Shown one piece after another: positions 7,416-15,296 of a stretch of DNA of 64,000 nucleotides; positions within the stretch are counted from its first letter, which is position 1, and every line of letters begins with the position of its first letter. The notes beneath the pieces were generated by a model. The model made no database searches and was not told where the DNA came from. It worked only from the letters and a program-made list of their open reading frames with translations. This DNA comes from JACDAL01 sp963849115. Its GTDB lineage: Bacteria; Actinomycetota; CADDZG01; WHSQ01. The stretch lies in NCBI GenBank assembly GCA_963849115.1, contig CAWKGK010000009.1, forward strand, positions 496,001-560,000, read 5' to 3'. The position numbers were made by a program, and so were the translations under genes.

Positions 7416-8843
7416 ATGACGGTTCGCACACGTATCGCTCCGGCTCCCTCGGGCTACATCCACGTCGGCAACGCCCGCACCGCGCTCTACAGCTGGCTGT
7501 TCGCCCGCCAACAGGCCGGGGTGTTCGTGCTGAGGGTCGAGGACACCGACGCGAAGCGCGCCACGCAGGAAGGTTTCGAGGGCGCGCTCGAGGATCTGCG
7601 TTGGCTCGGCCTGTCATGGGACGAGGGGCCGGGAGTCGAGGGCGAGTACGGGCCCTACCGGCAGAGCGAGCGCTTCGAGCGTTACCGCGCCGCGACCCTC
7701 ACGCTTCTCGAGAACGGGCACGCCTATCGCTGCTACTGCACCGCCGAGGAAGTGGCGGCACGGCGCGCCCAAAGAGGGGGAGGAGCCCAAGGCTACGACC
7801 AGCATTGCCGGAAACTCTCCAAGGCCCAGTGCACCGAGCTCGAGCGTTCGGGCCGACCTTCGGCAGTGCGCTTCAAAGTACCCGCCGGCCGGATGATCGC
7901 CTTCGATGATGTCGTCCGGGGCCGCGTCGAGACCAGCACCGAGCAGATCGGTGACTTCGTCATCCAGCGCTCGGACGGTTCGCCGACCTATCTGCTCGCA
8001 GCGGGTCTAGACGATCTGCTGATGAACATCACGCACATCATCAGAGGCGAGGACCTCATCCCCGCGAGCCCCCGCCAAATCCTGTTGCGCGAGGCCATGG
8101 GAGCCACCGACGTACCCGTGTTCGCCCATCTGCCACTGCTGACCGACGAGCGCGGCCGCCCGTTGTCCAAGCGCTGGGGAGATGTCGCAGTGCGCAACTA
8201 TCGGGAGCGGGGCTTTCTTTCCCAGGCGATGGTCAACTATCTGGCGCTATTGGGATGGTCCTATGACGACCGAACGAACATCTTCTCTCTAGAGGAGCTG
8301 GTAGAGCGTTTTTCCCTGGAGCGCGTCGGCCGCAATCCCGCCGCCTTTGACGTGAACAAGCTCGAATGGCTCAACCTCCACTACATCAAGCAAACAGAGC
8401 CTCGCGACCTCGCCCGCGAGCTGGTGCCCTTTTGTGCTGCAGCCGGCTTCGAGGCCGATGTGACCGTCCTCGAGGCGGTGGCGCCGTTGTTGGTCGAGCG
8501 CCTGCGACGCTTGGACGAAGCCCCCGCGATGGTGAGGTTTCTGTTCCAGGAGGTAGCTCCCGACGACAGAGCCCGCCAGGTGATCGAGGGGCAAGAGGAT
8601 TACCTGACGGCGGTGGCCAAAGCCCTGGAGGAGCTCCCCGAGTGGACAACCCGCGCTATCGAGGAGCGCTTGAGAGAGCTTGCGTCCGAACGCGCGCTGA
8701 AGCCCAAGCAGGCGTTTCAGCCGATCCGGGCCGCGGTCACCGGGACCCTTGTTTCGCCACCCTTGTTCGAGTCGATCGAGATCCTGGGCCGGAGCCGCAC
8801 GCTCCAGCGGATCAAGGGCTTGACGACGGGCCGAGGAGACTGA
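7416..8843 (+). CDS. gltX: Glutamyl-tRNA synthetase
   Basis: A 475-residue class I aminoacyl-tRNA synthetase that charges tRNA-Glu and, in bacteria lacking GlnRS, also tRNA-Gln for later amidation by GatCAB. The HIGH-type motif is PSGYIHVGNART at residues 10-22 and the KMSKS-type loop is LSKRWGDV. VEDTDAKR and the class-specific ALLGW follow the family pattern. The start codon has no ribosome site but a -10-like TAGCGT 7 nt upstream, which suggests a leaderless transcript. Downstream lie tRNA-Gln and tRNA-Glu genes, the two substrates of a non-discriminating enzyme. Confidence 0.95.
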   Translation: MTVRTRIAPAPSGYIHVGNARTALYSWLFARQQAGVFVLRVEDTDAKRATQEGFEGALEDLRWLGLSWDEGPGVEGEYGPYRQSERFERYRAATLTLLENGHAYRCYCTAEEVAARRAQRGGGAQGYDQHCRKLSKAQCTELERSGRPSAVRFKVPAGRMIAFDDVVRGRVETSTEQIGDFVIQRSDGSPTYLLAAGLDDLLMNITHIIRGEDLIPASPRQILLREAMGATDVPVFAHLPLLTDERGRPLSKRWGDVAVRNYRERGFLSQAMVNYLALLGWSYDDRTNIFSLEELVERFSLERVGRNPAAFDVNKLEWLNLHYIKQTEPRDLARELVPFCAAAGFEADVTVLEAVAPLLVERLRRLDEAPAMVRFLFQEVAPDDRARQVIEGQEDYLTAVAKALEELPEWTTRAIEERLRELASERALKPKQAFQPIRAAVTGTLVSPPLFESIEILGRSRTLQRIKGLTTGRGD

Positions 8844-8973
8844 CAGGTCCATCCCCCGGAGTACGCAGCAGCCCTTGACGGCGCCGAGTGGATGCCGGAG
8901 CCGATTCCGTTCTAGGTCGATCGACGCCCTCTGATTCCTACGAGCATAAACTTACCTAAGACAACTAACTCTG

Positions 8974-9522
8974 TTGCCCAAAGCAAGGAGGGACCGGCCT
9001 GTCGATCGAAGCTCGCATCACTCTTCTCAGCGAGAAGAAGTCGCACCTGTTGTTCTTCGTGCGCCGGTTTCCGGCGACTATGGCTGGGTGATCGAGCGCC
9101 ACGGGGAGCTGTACAGGCAGGAGTATGGCTGGGACGAAACCTTTGAGGCTCTAGTCGCCCGGATAGTCGCCGACTACATCGATCACCTCGAGTCAACGCG
9201 GAACGCTGCCTGGGTCGCCGAAGTAAACGGTGAACGTGTGGGGTGCATTTTCTGCATGTCCAAGGATGACGACGTCGCGCAACTCCGAATCCTCTTGGTC
9301 GAACCGAGTGCAAGAGGCATGGGCGTTGGCAGTCGTCTGGTTGAGGAGTGCATCCGGTTCGCCCGACGGTCAGGCCATAGGCAGATGACGTTATGGACAA
9401 ACGATGTCCTATTGGATGCTCGAAGGATCTACGAACGCGCCGGGTTCATCTTGGTCGATGAGAAAGAGCATCACAGCTTCGGCCAAGATCTGACGGGACA
9501 GAACTGGTTGCTCGACCTCTAG
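8974..9522 (+). CDS. GNAT acetyltransferase (C-terminal half of the MarR-GNAT type)
   Basis: About 182 residues forming one GNAT domain: VVLRAPVSGDYGWVIERHGELY, the acetyl-CoA loop VEPSARGMGVGSRLVEECI, and the C-terminal DARRIYERAGFILV. The opening block and the HHSFGQDLTGQNWLLDL ending match the acetyltransferase half of MarR-GNAT fusion regulators, but no MarR domain is encoded here; an in-frame stop occurs at 8947. The only start codons available are TTG 8974 or CTG 8971. An AAGGAGGG run lies downstream of them, so translation initiation is unclear. It may be a remnant of a fusion that lost its DNA-binding half. Substrate unknown. Confidence 0.75.
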   Translation: MPKARRDRPVDRSSHHSSQREEVAPVVLRAPVSGDYGWVIERHGELYRQEYGWDETFEALVARIVADYIDHLESTRNAAWVAEVNGERVGCIFCMSKDDDVAQLRILLVEPSARGMGVGSRLVEECIRFARRSGHRQMTLWTNDVLLDARRIYERAGFILVDEKEHHSFGQDLTGQNWLLDL

Positions 9523-9566
9523 CTTGAGGAGATCTTCCTTGGGCGAGCCGGCGCGGAGACTAAGGC

Positions 9567-9794
9567 ATGATGAAGAAGCCGCCGCTGCAGAATCGCGTTG
9601 CGCCCACCGGGGAGATTGTGTCCGTTCCCGGACGCGGCTTGCTGATGGGGAACCGCGACCGGGCTCCGATAGCGGTACCGGCCGCCACCTCGGTCGAGTT
9701 GCTTACACCGCCGGCGAGCGTCGCCACGATCGCAGCCGGTTACCGTGCGCTGCTCCATCCGAGCGCCACAGCGCGCCCGATATCGGAGGGCTAA
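9567..9794 (+). pseudogene. Relic of a conserved hypothetical gene with an internal deletion
   Basis: The 75-codon frame begins MMKKPPLQNRVAPTGEIV..GRGLLMGNR, which I recognise as the N-terminus of a widespread hypothetical family of roughly 180 residues. It ends LLTPPASVATIAAGYRALLHPSA, which resembles the C-terminus of the same family. The central part, normally about 100 residues, is absent. The frame is open, so the deletion was in phase, but the product is unlikely to fold as the family does. The family identification is from memory of the sequence pattern, not from a search. Confidence 0.55.
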
Positions 9795-9826
9795 AGTGCA
9801 CGGCACTCTCGGTGCTGGCCGCATTT

Positions 9827-9843
9827 CCGGTGCCGGGCACCGG
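9827..9843 (+). other. Perfect hairpin upstream of the tRNA genes
   Basis: CCGGTGC and GCACCGG form a 7-bp stem around a 3-nt loop, 23 nt before tRNA-Gln. No T-run follows, so it is a weak terminator candidate for upstream transcription. Confidence 0.4.
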
Positions 9844-9847
9844 CTGA

Positions 9848-9853
9848 TATCCT
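9848..9853 (+). promoter_or_regulatory. Candidate -10 of the tRNA-Gln gene
   Basis: TATCCT ends 12 nt before the tRNA 5' end, a normal distance for a short-leader tRNA promoter. No clear -35 is visible. Confidence 0.35.
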
Positions 9854-9865
9854 CGGAGCCGTCTG

Positions 9866-9938
9866 TGGGGCGTGGGGTAACCTGGCAGCCCGGCGGATTC
9901 TGGTTCCGTTAGTCCTGGTTCGAATCCAGGCGCCCCAG
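9866..9938 (+). tRNA. tRNA-Gln (CTG anticodon)
   Basis: The cloverleaf can be drawn directly. Acceptor TGGGGCG pairs with CGCCCCA, giving the U1-A72 pair typical of tRNA-Gln, with discriminator G. The D arm is GGG...CCC, the anticodon stem closes the loop TTCTGGT with CTG at positions 34-36, and the T arm is CCTGG TTCGAAT CCAGG. The 3' CCA is not fully encoded (GCA follows). Confidence 0.93.
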
Positions 9939-9982
9939 CAAGCTCGAGGTTGCGCCTCACACCACGGCGGGACCGGAGGCTT

Positions 9983-10061
9983 GGCCCGGTAGTCTAGTCT
10001 GGCTTAGGACGCCGCCCTCTCAAGGCGGAGATCACGGGTTCGAATCCCGTCCGGGCTACCA
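9983..10061 (+). tRNA. tRNA-Glu (CTC anticodon)
   Basis: Acceptor GGCCCGG pairs with CCGGGCT (G1-U72 wobble, common in tRNA-Glu). Anticodon stem CCGCC/GGCGG encloses the loop CTCTCAA, anticodon CTC. The T arm is ACGGG TTCGAAT CCCGT. The gene encodes its 3' CCA (10059-10061), unlike the tRNA-Gln just upstream. Confidence 0.95.
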
Positions 10062-10136
10062 GACGGGCCGCTCCCAAGGCGGCTCGGTGTACAGCGAGCA
10101 CCGGCAAAACGAAGCACTGGCTAGCAAGGAGTGGAG

Positions 10137-10484
10137 ATGAACCCGACCGACCTGGTCGAGAGGCCCTACCTGCGCACGGACCTGCCTGATTTCCGGGCCG
10201 GGGACCGCATTAGGGTGCACGTCCGCGTGGTCGAGGGCGAAAGGGAACGAGTCCAGATCTTCGAGGGCATCGTCATTCGCCGCCGGGGGAGCAGGCTGTC
10301 GGAGACTTTCACGGTGCGCAAGGTCTCGTTCGGAATTGGGGTCGAGCGCACCTTTCCTGTGCACTCGCCGATGATCGCCAAGATCGACATCGCCGCCCAC
10401 GGAGACGTGCGCCGGGCCAAGCTCTACTACCTGCGCCAGCGGGTGGGCAAGAAAGCCAAGGTCAAAGAACGCCGACAGGCCTAA
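10137..10484 (+). CDS. rplS: 50S ribosomal protein L19
   Basis: 115 residues, standard for L19, which sits at the 30S-50S interface. The FRAGDRIRVHVRVVEGERERVQIFEGIVI segment and the SFTVRKVSFGIGVERTFPVHSP-like core are family hallmarks. AAGGAG at 10125-10130 lies 6 nt from ATG 10137, so I prefer it to GTG 10131, which would abut the ribosome site. It opens the rplS-lepB-rnhB-DUF2469-yraN cluster usual in actinobacteria; the trmD/rimM/rpsP genes often found before it are not here. Confidence 0.97.
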   Translation: MNPTDLVERPYLRTDLPDFRAGDRIRVHVRVVEGERERVQIFEGIVIRRRGSRLSETFTVRKVSFGIGVERTFPVHSPMIAKIDIAAHGDVRRAKLYYLRQRVGKKAKVKERRQA

Positions 10485-10495
10485 GCTCTAACCTC

Positions 10496-11230
10496 ATGCG
10501 ATCACGAACAGAACCGCCTCGGAGCGCGCCGCCCCCGGGGCGAGGTCCCGATCCCTTCGACTCTCGCGACCAGCCTCCGAAGCGCGGCCGGAGTGTGATC
10601 GCCCAGATCCTCGAACTGCCCGTATTGGTGCTCTTCGCCTTTTTGATCGCAGTGATCATCAAGACCTTCTTGGTCCAGGCTTTCTTTATCCCCTCCGGCT
10701 CGATGCTTCCCACGCTCAAGGTGGGGGACCGCGTCCTGGTCGAGAAGGTCGGCTACCGGCTGGGCGAGGTGGAGCGCTCCCAGGTCATCGTTTTCGCCCG
10801 CCACGCGGTCATCCCCAACCCTCCCGACCTCCCCTGGTATGAGGACGCTCGCAACTTCTTGCGCGAGCTGTTGGGGCTCCCCACCGGGAGCGAGAACGAC
10901 TACATCAAGAGGGTCGTGGCCCTCGAGGGCGACGTCGTGCGCTACGCGGGCAAGCCGCGCCAATTGTCGGTAAATGGAGAAGTCGTTGCGGAGCCCTATA
11001 TCAAAGGGGGCCGTGACAAGGCCAGTACTTCGGTGACCTCACAGAGCTGTCCGATCCGCATGAAGCGTTCGGCCGATGGTTGCTTGGTGCCCGAAGGCAA
11101 TCTGTTCGTCATGGGCGACAACCGCTCGAACTCTCAGGACTCCAGGTTCATCGGGCCCATCAAGTTCTCCGACGTCGTCGGCAGGGCGTTCGTCGTCTTG
11201 TGGCCGCCGTCCCACTTCGGCGGCCTCTAG
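10496..11230 (+). CDS. lepB: Signal peptidase I
   Basis: A 244-residue membrane protease that removes signal peptides from Sec/Tat-exported proteins. A charged N-terminus of about 35 residues faces the cytoplasm, followed by one transmembrane helix (LVLFAFLIAVIIKTFLV). The catalytic Ser is Ser69 in FFIPSGSMLPTL and the general-base Lys is in NDYIKRVVALEGD. The GDNRSNSQDSRFIGP box D/E is intact. A 45-residue insertion between the Ser and Lys boxes holds PPDLPWYEDARN; a Cys pair in the SQSCPIR...DGCLVP loop may form an extracellular disulfide. It is 11 nt after rplS, in the same operon. Confidence 0.96.
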   Translation: MRSRTEPPRSAPPPGRGPDPFDSRDQPPKRGRSVIAQILELPVLVLFAFLIAVIIKTFLVQAFFIPSGSMLPTLKVGDRVLVEKVGYRLGEVERSQVIVFARHAVIPNPPDLPWYEDARNFLRELLGLPTGSENDYIKRVVALEGDVVRYAGKPRQLSVNGEVVAEPYIKGGRDKASTSVTSQSCPIRMKRSADGCLVPEGNLFVMGDNRSNSQDSRFIGPIKFSDVVGRAFVVLWPPSHFGGL

Positions 11231-11246
11231 AGGAACCATCAGGCAC

Positions 11247-11957
11247 ATGTCGGCCGATGCCGTAGGCGTACTAGAGAACAGGCTCGAGGCGGCCGGTTTC
11301 GGTCTCGTGGCCGGGGCGGACGAGGTGGGCAGAGGCGCCTTGGCCGGCCCCCTCGTGGCGGCCGCCGTGATACTTCCTGCGGGGGTGCGGATCGAGGGTG
11401 TGAGGGACTCCAAGTTGTGTACGCCGCGCCAGCGAACGCTTCTAGCGGCACGGATCCGAGCCGAAGCGCTGGCGGTCTCCATTGTGCGAGTCTCACCCGG
11501 TCGCATCGACCGGCGCGGCCTCCAGCGCTGCAACCTCGAGGCGTTGAGGCGCGCACTCGCGGGCCTCGACCAAACTCCCGATTACGCTCTCTTGGATTGC
11601 TTTCGGCCCAAGCGCCTGCCCTTTCCCTCTCTGGGGGTCAAGAAGGCCGACGTCGTGTCCTGTTCGGTGGCCGCGGCCTCGATTGTCGCCAAGGTCTACA
11701 GGGACGCCGCCATGCGCCGCTACCACCGACGCTTCCCCGGCTATGGGTTTCGGACCAATGTGGGCTACGGGACCAGGCAGCACTGGGCGGCGCTGAACCG
11801 CCTGGGGCCGTGCGAGATCCACAGGCAGTCGTTTTACGGGGTGGCCGGATTCGACCTGGTGGGTGGTCGGGAGCCTCCCGAAGCGCGAAACTGGTGGGGA
11901 CAGGAAGACGTCGAGGCGAGGGGGAGTGATGAGCGTCGAGGACCTCGAGAAGTATGA
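11247..11957 (+). CDS. rnhB: Ribonuclease HII
   Basis: 236 residues from ATG 11247. RNase HII removes ribonucleotides misincorporated in DNA. The metal-binding acidic motif ADEVGRGALAGPL lies at residues 25-37, the second catalytic Asp is in YALLDCF, and the VVSCSVAAASIVAKVYRD and FPGYGFRTNVGYGT boxes match the family. The longer open frame from 11076 runs inside lepB and is not credible. The C-terminal 35 residues are charged and overlap the start of the DUF2469 gene by 29 nt. Confidence 0.95.
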   Translation: MSADAVGVLENRLEAAGFGLVAGADEVGRGALAGPLVAAAVILPAGVRIEGVRDSKLCTPRQRTLLAARIRAEALAVSIVRVSPGRIDRRGLQRCNLEALRRALAGLDQTPDYALLDCFRPKRLPFPSLGVKKADVVSCSVAAASIVAKVYRDAAMRRYHRRFPGYGFRTNVGYGTRQHWAALNRLGPCEIHRQSFYGVAGFDLVGGREPPEARNWWGQEDVEARGSDERRGPREV

Positions 11958-12258
11958 GGCCGAGATGGAGCTCCAGCTCTACAAGGAGTACCGGGACGTG
12001 CTCCCGATGTTCAAGTACGTCGTGGAGACCGAGCGGCGCTTCTACCTCGCCAACGAGGTCAAGGTCGATACCCGTCACGCCGGAGCCCGCACTTGGTTCG
12101 AGGTCGAGCTCAAGGATGCTTGGGTGTGGGACATGCACCGCCCGGCTCGGTTTGTCTCGCATGTCAAAGTCGTGACCTTCCGCGATCTGAACGTCGAGGA
12201 GCTGGCGCAGCTCGCCGAGCGCGATCTGCTGCCTCAGCCACCCGGGATGGAGCGCTAG
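11929..12258 (+). CDS. DUF2469 family protein
   Basis: 109 residues starting MSVEDLEKYEAEMELQLYKEYRDV, the hallmark opening of DUF2469, a small actinobacterial family encoded next to rnhB (for example Rv2901c of Mycobacterium tuberculosis). Its biochemical role is not established. It is rich in Glu and aromatic residues and has no membrane segment. AGGGGGAG lies just upstream of ATG 11929. The gene overlaps rnhB, consistent with translational coupling. Confidence 0.93.
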   Translation: MSVEDLEKYEAEMELQLYKEYRDVLPMFKYVVETERRFYLANEVKVDTRHAGARTWFEVELKDAWVWDMHRPARFVSHVKVVTFRDLNVEELAQLAERDLLPQPPGMER

Positions 12259-12283
12259 ACCCCTCACTGTCACTGAGCTCACC

Positions 12284-12289
12284 TAGCGT
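12284..12289 (+). promoter_or_regulatory. Candidate -10 of yraN (leaderless start)
   Basis: TAGCGT stands 7 nt before the yraN ATG, the same hexamer and spacing as at gltX. No ribosome site is seen between it and the start codon. Confidence 0.4.
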
Positions 12290-12296
12290 GGCGCTC

Positions 12297-12650
12297 ATGA
12301 GTGCGCACCTCGAGCTTGGCCGGGCCGGCGAGGCGGCCGCCGCGACCTTCTATCGCCGCCGCGGCTACCGGATCGTCGAGCGCAATTACCGCTGCCGCTC
12401 GGGCGAGATCGACCTCATAGTCCGCCGCGGCCGCCTGCTGGTCTTCTGCGAGGTCAAGACCCGGGCATCGGCGCGGTGGGGGGTGCCTGCGGAGGCGGTC
12501 GGGGCGCTGAAGCAGAATCGCATCAGGCGCTCAGCCGGGACGTGGCTGGCGGAGCACCATGGGCCCCGGCGCGAGCTCCGCTTCGACGTGGTCTCGGTGG
12601 CAGTGGCGGACGGGGGGCTCGAGGTCACGCACCTACCGGGAGCCTTCTGA
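12297..12650 (+). CDS. yraN: YraN/UPF0102 family endonuclease-fold protein
   Basis: 117 residues. The restriction-endonuclease-like core is plain: GRAGEAAAATFYRRRGYRIVERNYRCRSGEIDLI (with GEIDLI carrying catalytic Glu/Asp), then FCEVKTRAS (EVK motif) and the C-terminal RFDVVSV. The family is implicated in nucleic-acid processing, with no settled function, and usually lies between rnhB and comM/dprA as here. I start at ATG 12297, since GTG 12288 overlaps the TAGCGT element. Confidence 0.92.
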   Translation: MSAHLELGRAGEAAAATFYRRRGYRIVERNYRCRSGEIDLIVRRGRLLVFCEVKTRASARWGVPAEAVGALKQNRIRRSAGTWLAEHHGPRRELRFDVVSVAVADGGLEVTHLPGAF

Positions 12651-12695
12651 GTTCAGCCGGGGACCGCCCCCCGGCCCGGGCCCCCGCCCCCTCTC

Positions 12696-12752
12696 AAACG
12701 GTGGCAAACGCACACAGTGTGCGTCTACACACGTTTTTCGGTGTGCAGAGGT
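12696..12752. repeat. Dispersed intergenic repeat, partner of 27283-27339
   Basis: 57 bases from AAACGGTGGCAAACG to GTGTGCAGAGGT match the 27283 element at 51 of 57 positions with no gap. The first half contains an almost perfect hairpin (AACGCACAC, A, GTGTGCGT). A second, more diverged 40-bp unit begins at 12741. The element lies 46 nt after the yraN stop and about 140 nt before comM, in a region with no gene. Confidence 0.85.
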
Positions 12753-12889
12753 GCTCCGTGCGCTTTCAACCACCACGTGGAGGGCCCCCGCGGCTCGCTC
12801 AGCAGCGGCTCGGGCCCCCACGAAGGACTGTCGCAGCCCCTCTGTAGCCTGCTCCCAACCGCGCTTTCAGGGCCGGAACCGGAGGGTTC

Positions 12890-14409
12890 GTGGTCGCAAC
12901 ATCGGAGACGATAGCGATTGTCGGGGCGGAGGCCCGGCTCGTGCAGGTCGAGGTCCACATCGGACAGGGCATCCCCAGCTTCACGATCGTGGGACTGGCG
13001 GCAAGATCGGTGAAGGAGGCCGAGCAGCGCACCCGGGCCGCGTTGCTGTCCTCGGACCAGGCCTGGCCATCGGCCCGCATCACCGCCAACCTTGCCCCCG
13101 GAGCGTTGCGCAAGGAGGGAACCCACTTCGACCTTCCTCTCGCGCTCGGGCTCCTGGCCGAGCGACGGGCGGCAGACCCTACCCTGCTTGAAGGCTGGGT
13201 GTCGCTGGGAGAGCTGGCGCTGGACGGCTCGGTCAGGCCCGTGCGCGGCGTGCTGGCGGCCGCCATCGCCACCCTTCGTGCCGGCAGGAGAGGCCTGATC
13301 TGTCCCGTCGCCAACGCCCCCGAGGCCTCTCTGGTCGAGGGCCTCGAGGTGGTGCCGGTGGCCTCACTCCGACAGTGTCTGGAGTGGCTCAGGGGAGCCG
13401 AGACCCCCTCCCCCCGCTCGTGCGCGAGCCGGTGCCGGAACCGTGTGAGGATCTTCGAGAGGTCCGGGGCCACCCCTCCGCCAAGCGCGCCCTCGAGGTC
13501 GCAGCCGCCGGAAACCACAACCTGCTATTGGTCGGGCCGCCCGGCTCGGGCAAGACCATGCTGGCCCGCCGCCTGCCCGGCATCCTTCCGCCCATGACCC
13601 GCGACGAGTCGCTTGACGTCACGAGGGTCTATTCCGTCGCGGGGCTGCTCTCGGATAAGGCCGGGCTCATCTCCCAACGTCCCTTTCGGAGTCCCCATCA
13701 CCACGTCTCGGTGCCCGGGCTCATCGGCGGCGGCGCCGGCCTTGCGCGGCCCGGGGAAGCCAGCCTGGCCCACCGCGGTGTCCTGTTCTTGGACGAGCTG
13801 ACGCTCTATCGCCGGGATGCGCTGGAGACGCTGCGCGCGCCGCTCGAGGAAGGAGTCGTGCGCATCGCTCGCAGCGGAGCGTTCGTTTCCTATCCTTGCC
13901 GCATCTGTTTGGTAGCCGCCATGAACCCGTGCCCCTGCGGCTATCTAGGAGATTCGGTTCGGGCGTGCCGCTGTACGCTGCCGCAGATCGAGAGCTACCG
14001 GCACAAGCTCTCGGGCCCCTTGCTCGATCGCATCGACCTCCACGTCACCATGGGCCGGACCCCATCGGCCGACCTCATGGGCCTTCCGCAGGGCGAGTCC
14101 AGCGCTGCCGTGGCGGCGCGCGTGGGCGCAGCTCGCCGGCTCCAGACGCTCCGCTACGGCCGAGACGAGTTGACCAATGCTTCCAGCCCCAAGGCGATGC
14201 TCGAGGCCAACCTTCAGCTTCAGGCGGCCGCACGCAGCCATGTCGGGATGGCGATCGAGGCCTTCGCCCTGTCGGGGCGAGGGCTCGACCGGGTGATGCG
14301 GGTAGCGCGCACTATCGCCGACCTGGCGATGGAGGAAGAGGTCTCCTCAGAGCACGTCTCGGAGGCGCTGTCATATCGCAGAGTCGCGACCGAAGGTGCG
14401 GCCGCATGA
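12890..14409 (+). CDS. comM: ComM/YifB-family AAA+ ATPase, interrupted by one frameshift
   Basis: Two overlapping frames make one ComM-like protein of about 506 residues. Residues 1-170 from GTG 12890 (GGAGGG just upstream) form the N-terminal Lon-like ChlI domain (IPSFTIVGLAARSVKEAEQR, SLGELALDGSVRPVRG). The AAA+ part is one frame over: Walker A LLVGPPGSGKTMLARRLPG, Walker B LFLDEL, a CxC cluster near NPCPCGYLGD and the C-terminal lid. The switch is needed at CCCCCTCCCCCC (13404-13415); one extra C in the final C6 restores the frame. ComM promotes branch migration during natural transformation. ATGA overlap couples it to dprA. Confidence 0.88.
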
Positions 14410-15290
14410 GCCGCGTCGTCTCGGCCCGAGAGGCGGAGTGGCCCCGCCGGCTCAGTGAGCTTGGCCCCTATCCGGCCCCCGGTCGCTTGTTCGTCGAGGG
14501 GAGCCCCCTTCCTGTAGACGATGCCCTGGTGGTCGCGGTGGTAGGCACCCGGCGTCCGACCGGCATCGGTATGCGGGTGGCGCAGGAGCTGGCCACAGAC
14601 CTCTGCGCCGCCGGCGTCGTGGTGGTTTCGGGCCTGGCCGTGGGCATCGACGCTGCCGCCCACCGGGCGGCGCTCGACGCTTCGGGGCACACGGTCGCGG
14701 TGCTCGGCTGCGGGCTCGATGTCGACTATCCCCATCGCAACCTGCGCCTCAAGCAACGGCTCGCCCGCTCTGGCACGCTTGTGTCCGAGTACCCGGAAGG
14801 AGTGCAACCGGCTCGCCATCACTTCCCCCGCCGCAACCGCATAATCGCGGGTCTAAGCGACGGGGTCGTCGTGGCGGAGGGGGCGATTACCAGCGGTGCG
14901 CTGGTAACGGCCCGGTTGGCTCTCGATTGCAATCGTGAGGTGTTCGCGGTGCCGGGCAGCGTTCGCAACCCCATGGCTCAGGGCCCCAACGAGCTGATCC
15001 GTACCTCCCAGGCCGCGCTCGTTACGTCCGCCGCCGACATTCTCGAGGAGCTCGCCCCCGGCGTGGCCACAATGCCCCCACCACCGGCACTCAACGAGCC
15101 TGTGGCGCTGAGCTTCGAGGAGGCGGCCCTGTTGCGCGCGCTCGACGACGTGCCGTTATCACTGGAGCACATCTGCTCTTCCGCGCAGCTCGAGCCGGGG
15201 GCCGCAGCCGCGGCATTGTCGCGGCTCGAGCTGCAGGCCCTGGTCGAACGCACGGTGGCCGGCTACAGCAGGGCCGCCCCGAGGCGATGA
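14406..15290 (+). CDS. dprA: DNA-processing protein DprA
   Basis: 294 residues from ATG 14406, overlapping the comM stop by ATGA. The Rossmann-like DprA core is clear: VAVVGTRRPTGIGMRVAQELA, VVSGLAVGIDAAAHRAAL, TVAVLGCGLDVDYP, FPRRNRIIAGLSDGVVVAEG and VPGSVRNPMAQGPNELI. A C-terminal winged-helix-like region of about 70 residues follows. DprA protects incoming single-stranded DNA and loads RecA. The start overlap means it is co-transcribed with comM. It is the last gene before an accessory block on both strands. Confidence 0.95.
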   Translation: MSRVVSAREAEWPRRLSELGPYPAPGRLFVEGSPLPVDDALVVAVVGTRRPTGIGMRVAQELATDLCAAGVVVVSGLAVGIDAAAHRAALDASGHTVAVLGCGLDVDYPHRNLRLKQRLARSGTLVSEYPEGVQPARHHFPRRNRIIAGLSDGVVVAEGAITSGALVTARLALDCNREVFAVPGSVRNPMAQGPNELIRTSQAALVTSAADILEELAPGVATMPPPPALNEPVALSFEEAALLRALDDVPLSLEHICSSAQLEPGAAAAALSRLELQALVERTVAGYSRAAPRR

Positions 15291-15296
15291 CGTGTT

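Noticed and set aside
12696..12752. CRISPR-like array formed by the intergenic repeats
   Set aside because: Copies are single or double at distant loci, without regularly spaced unique spacers, and no cas genes are present.
13410..13415. Programmed frameshifting in comM
   Set aside because: No slippery heptamer plus pseudoknot is apparent, and similar homopolymer breaks occur in other genes of the window, so an indel error is simpler.
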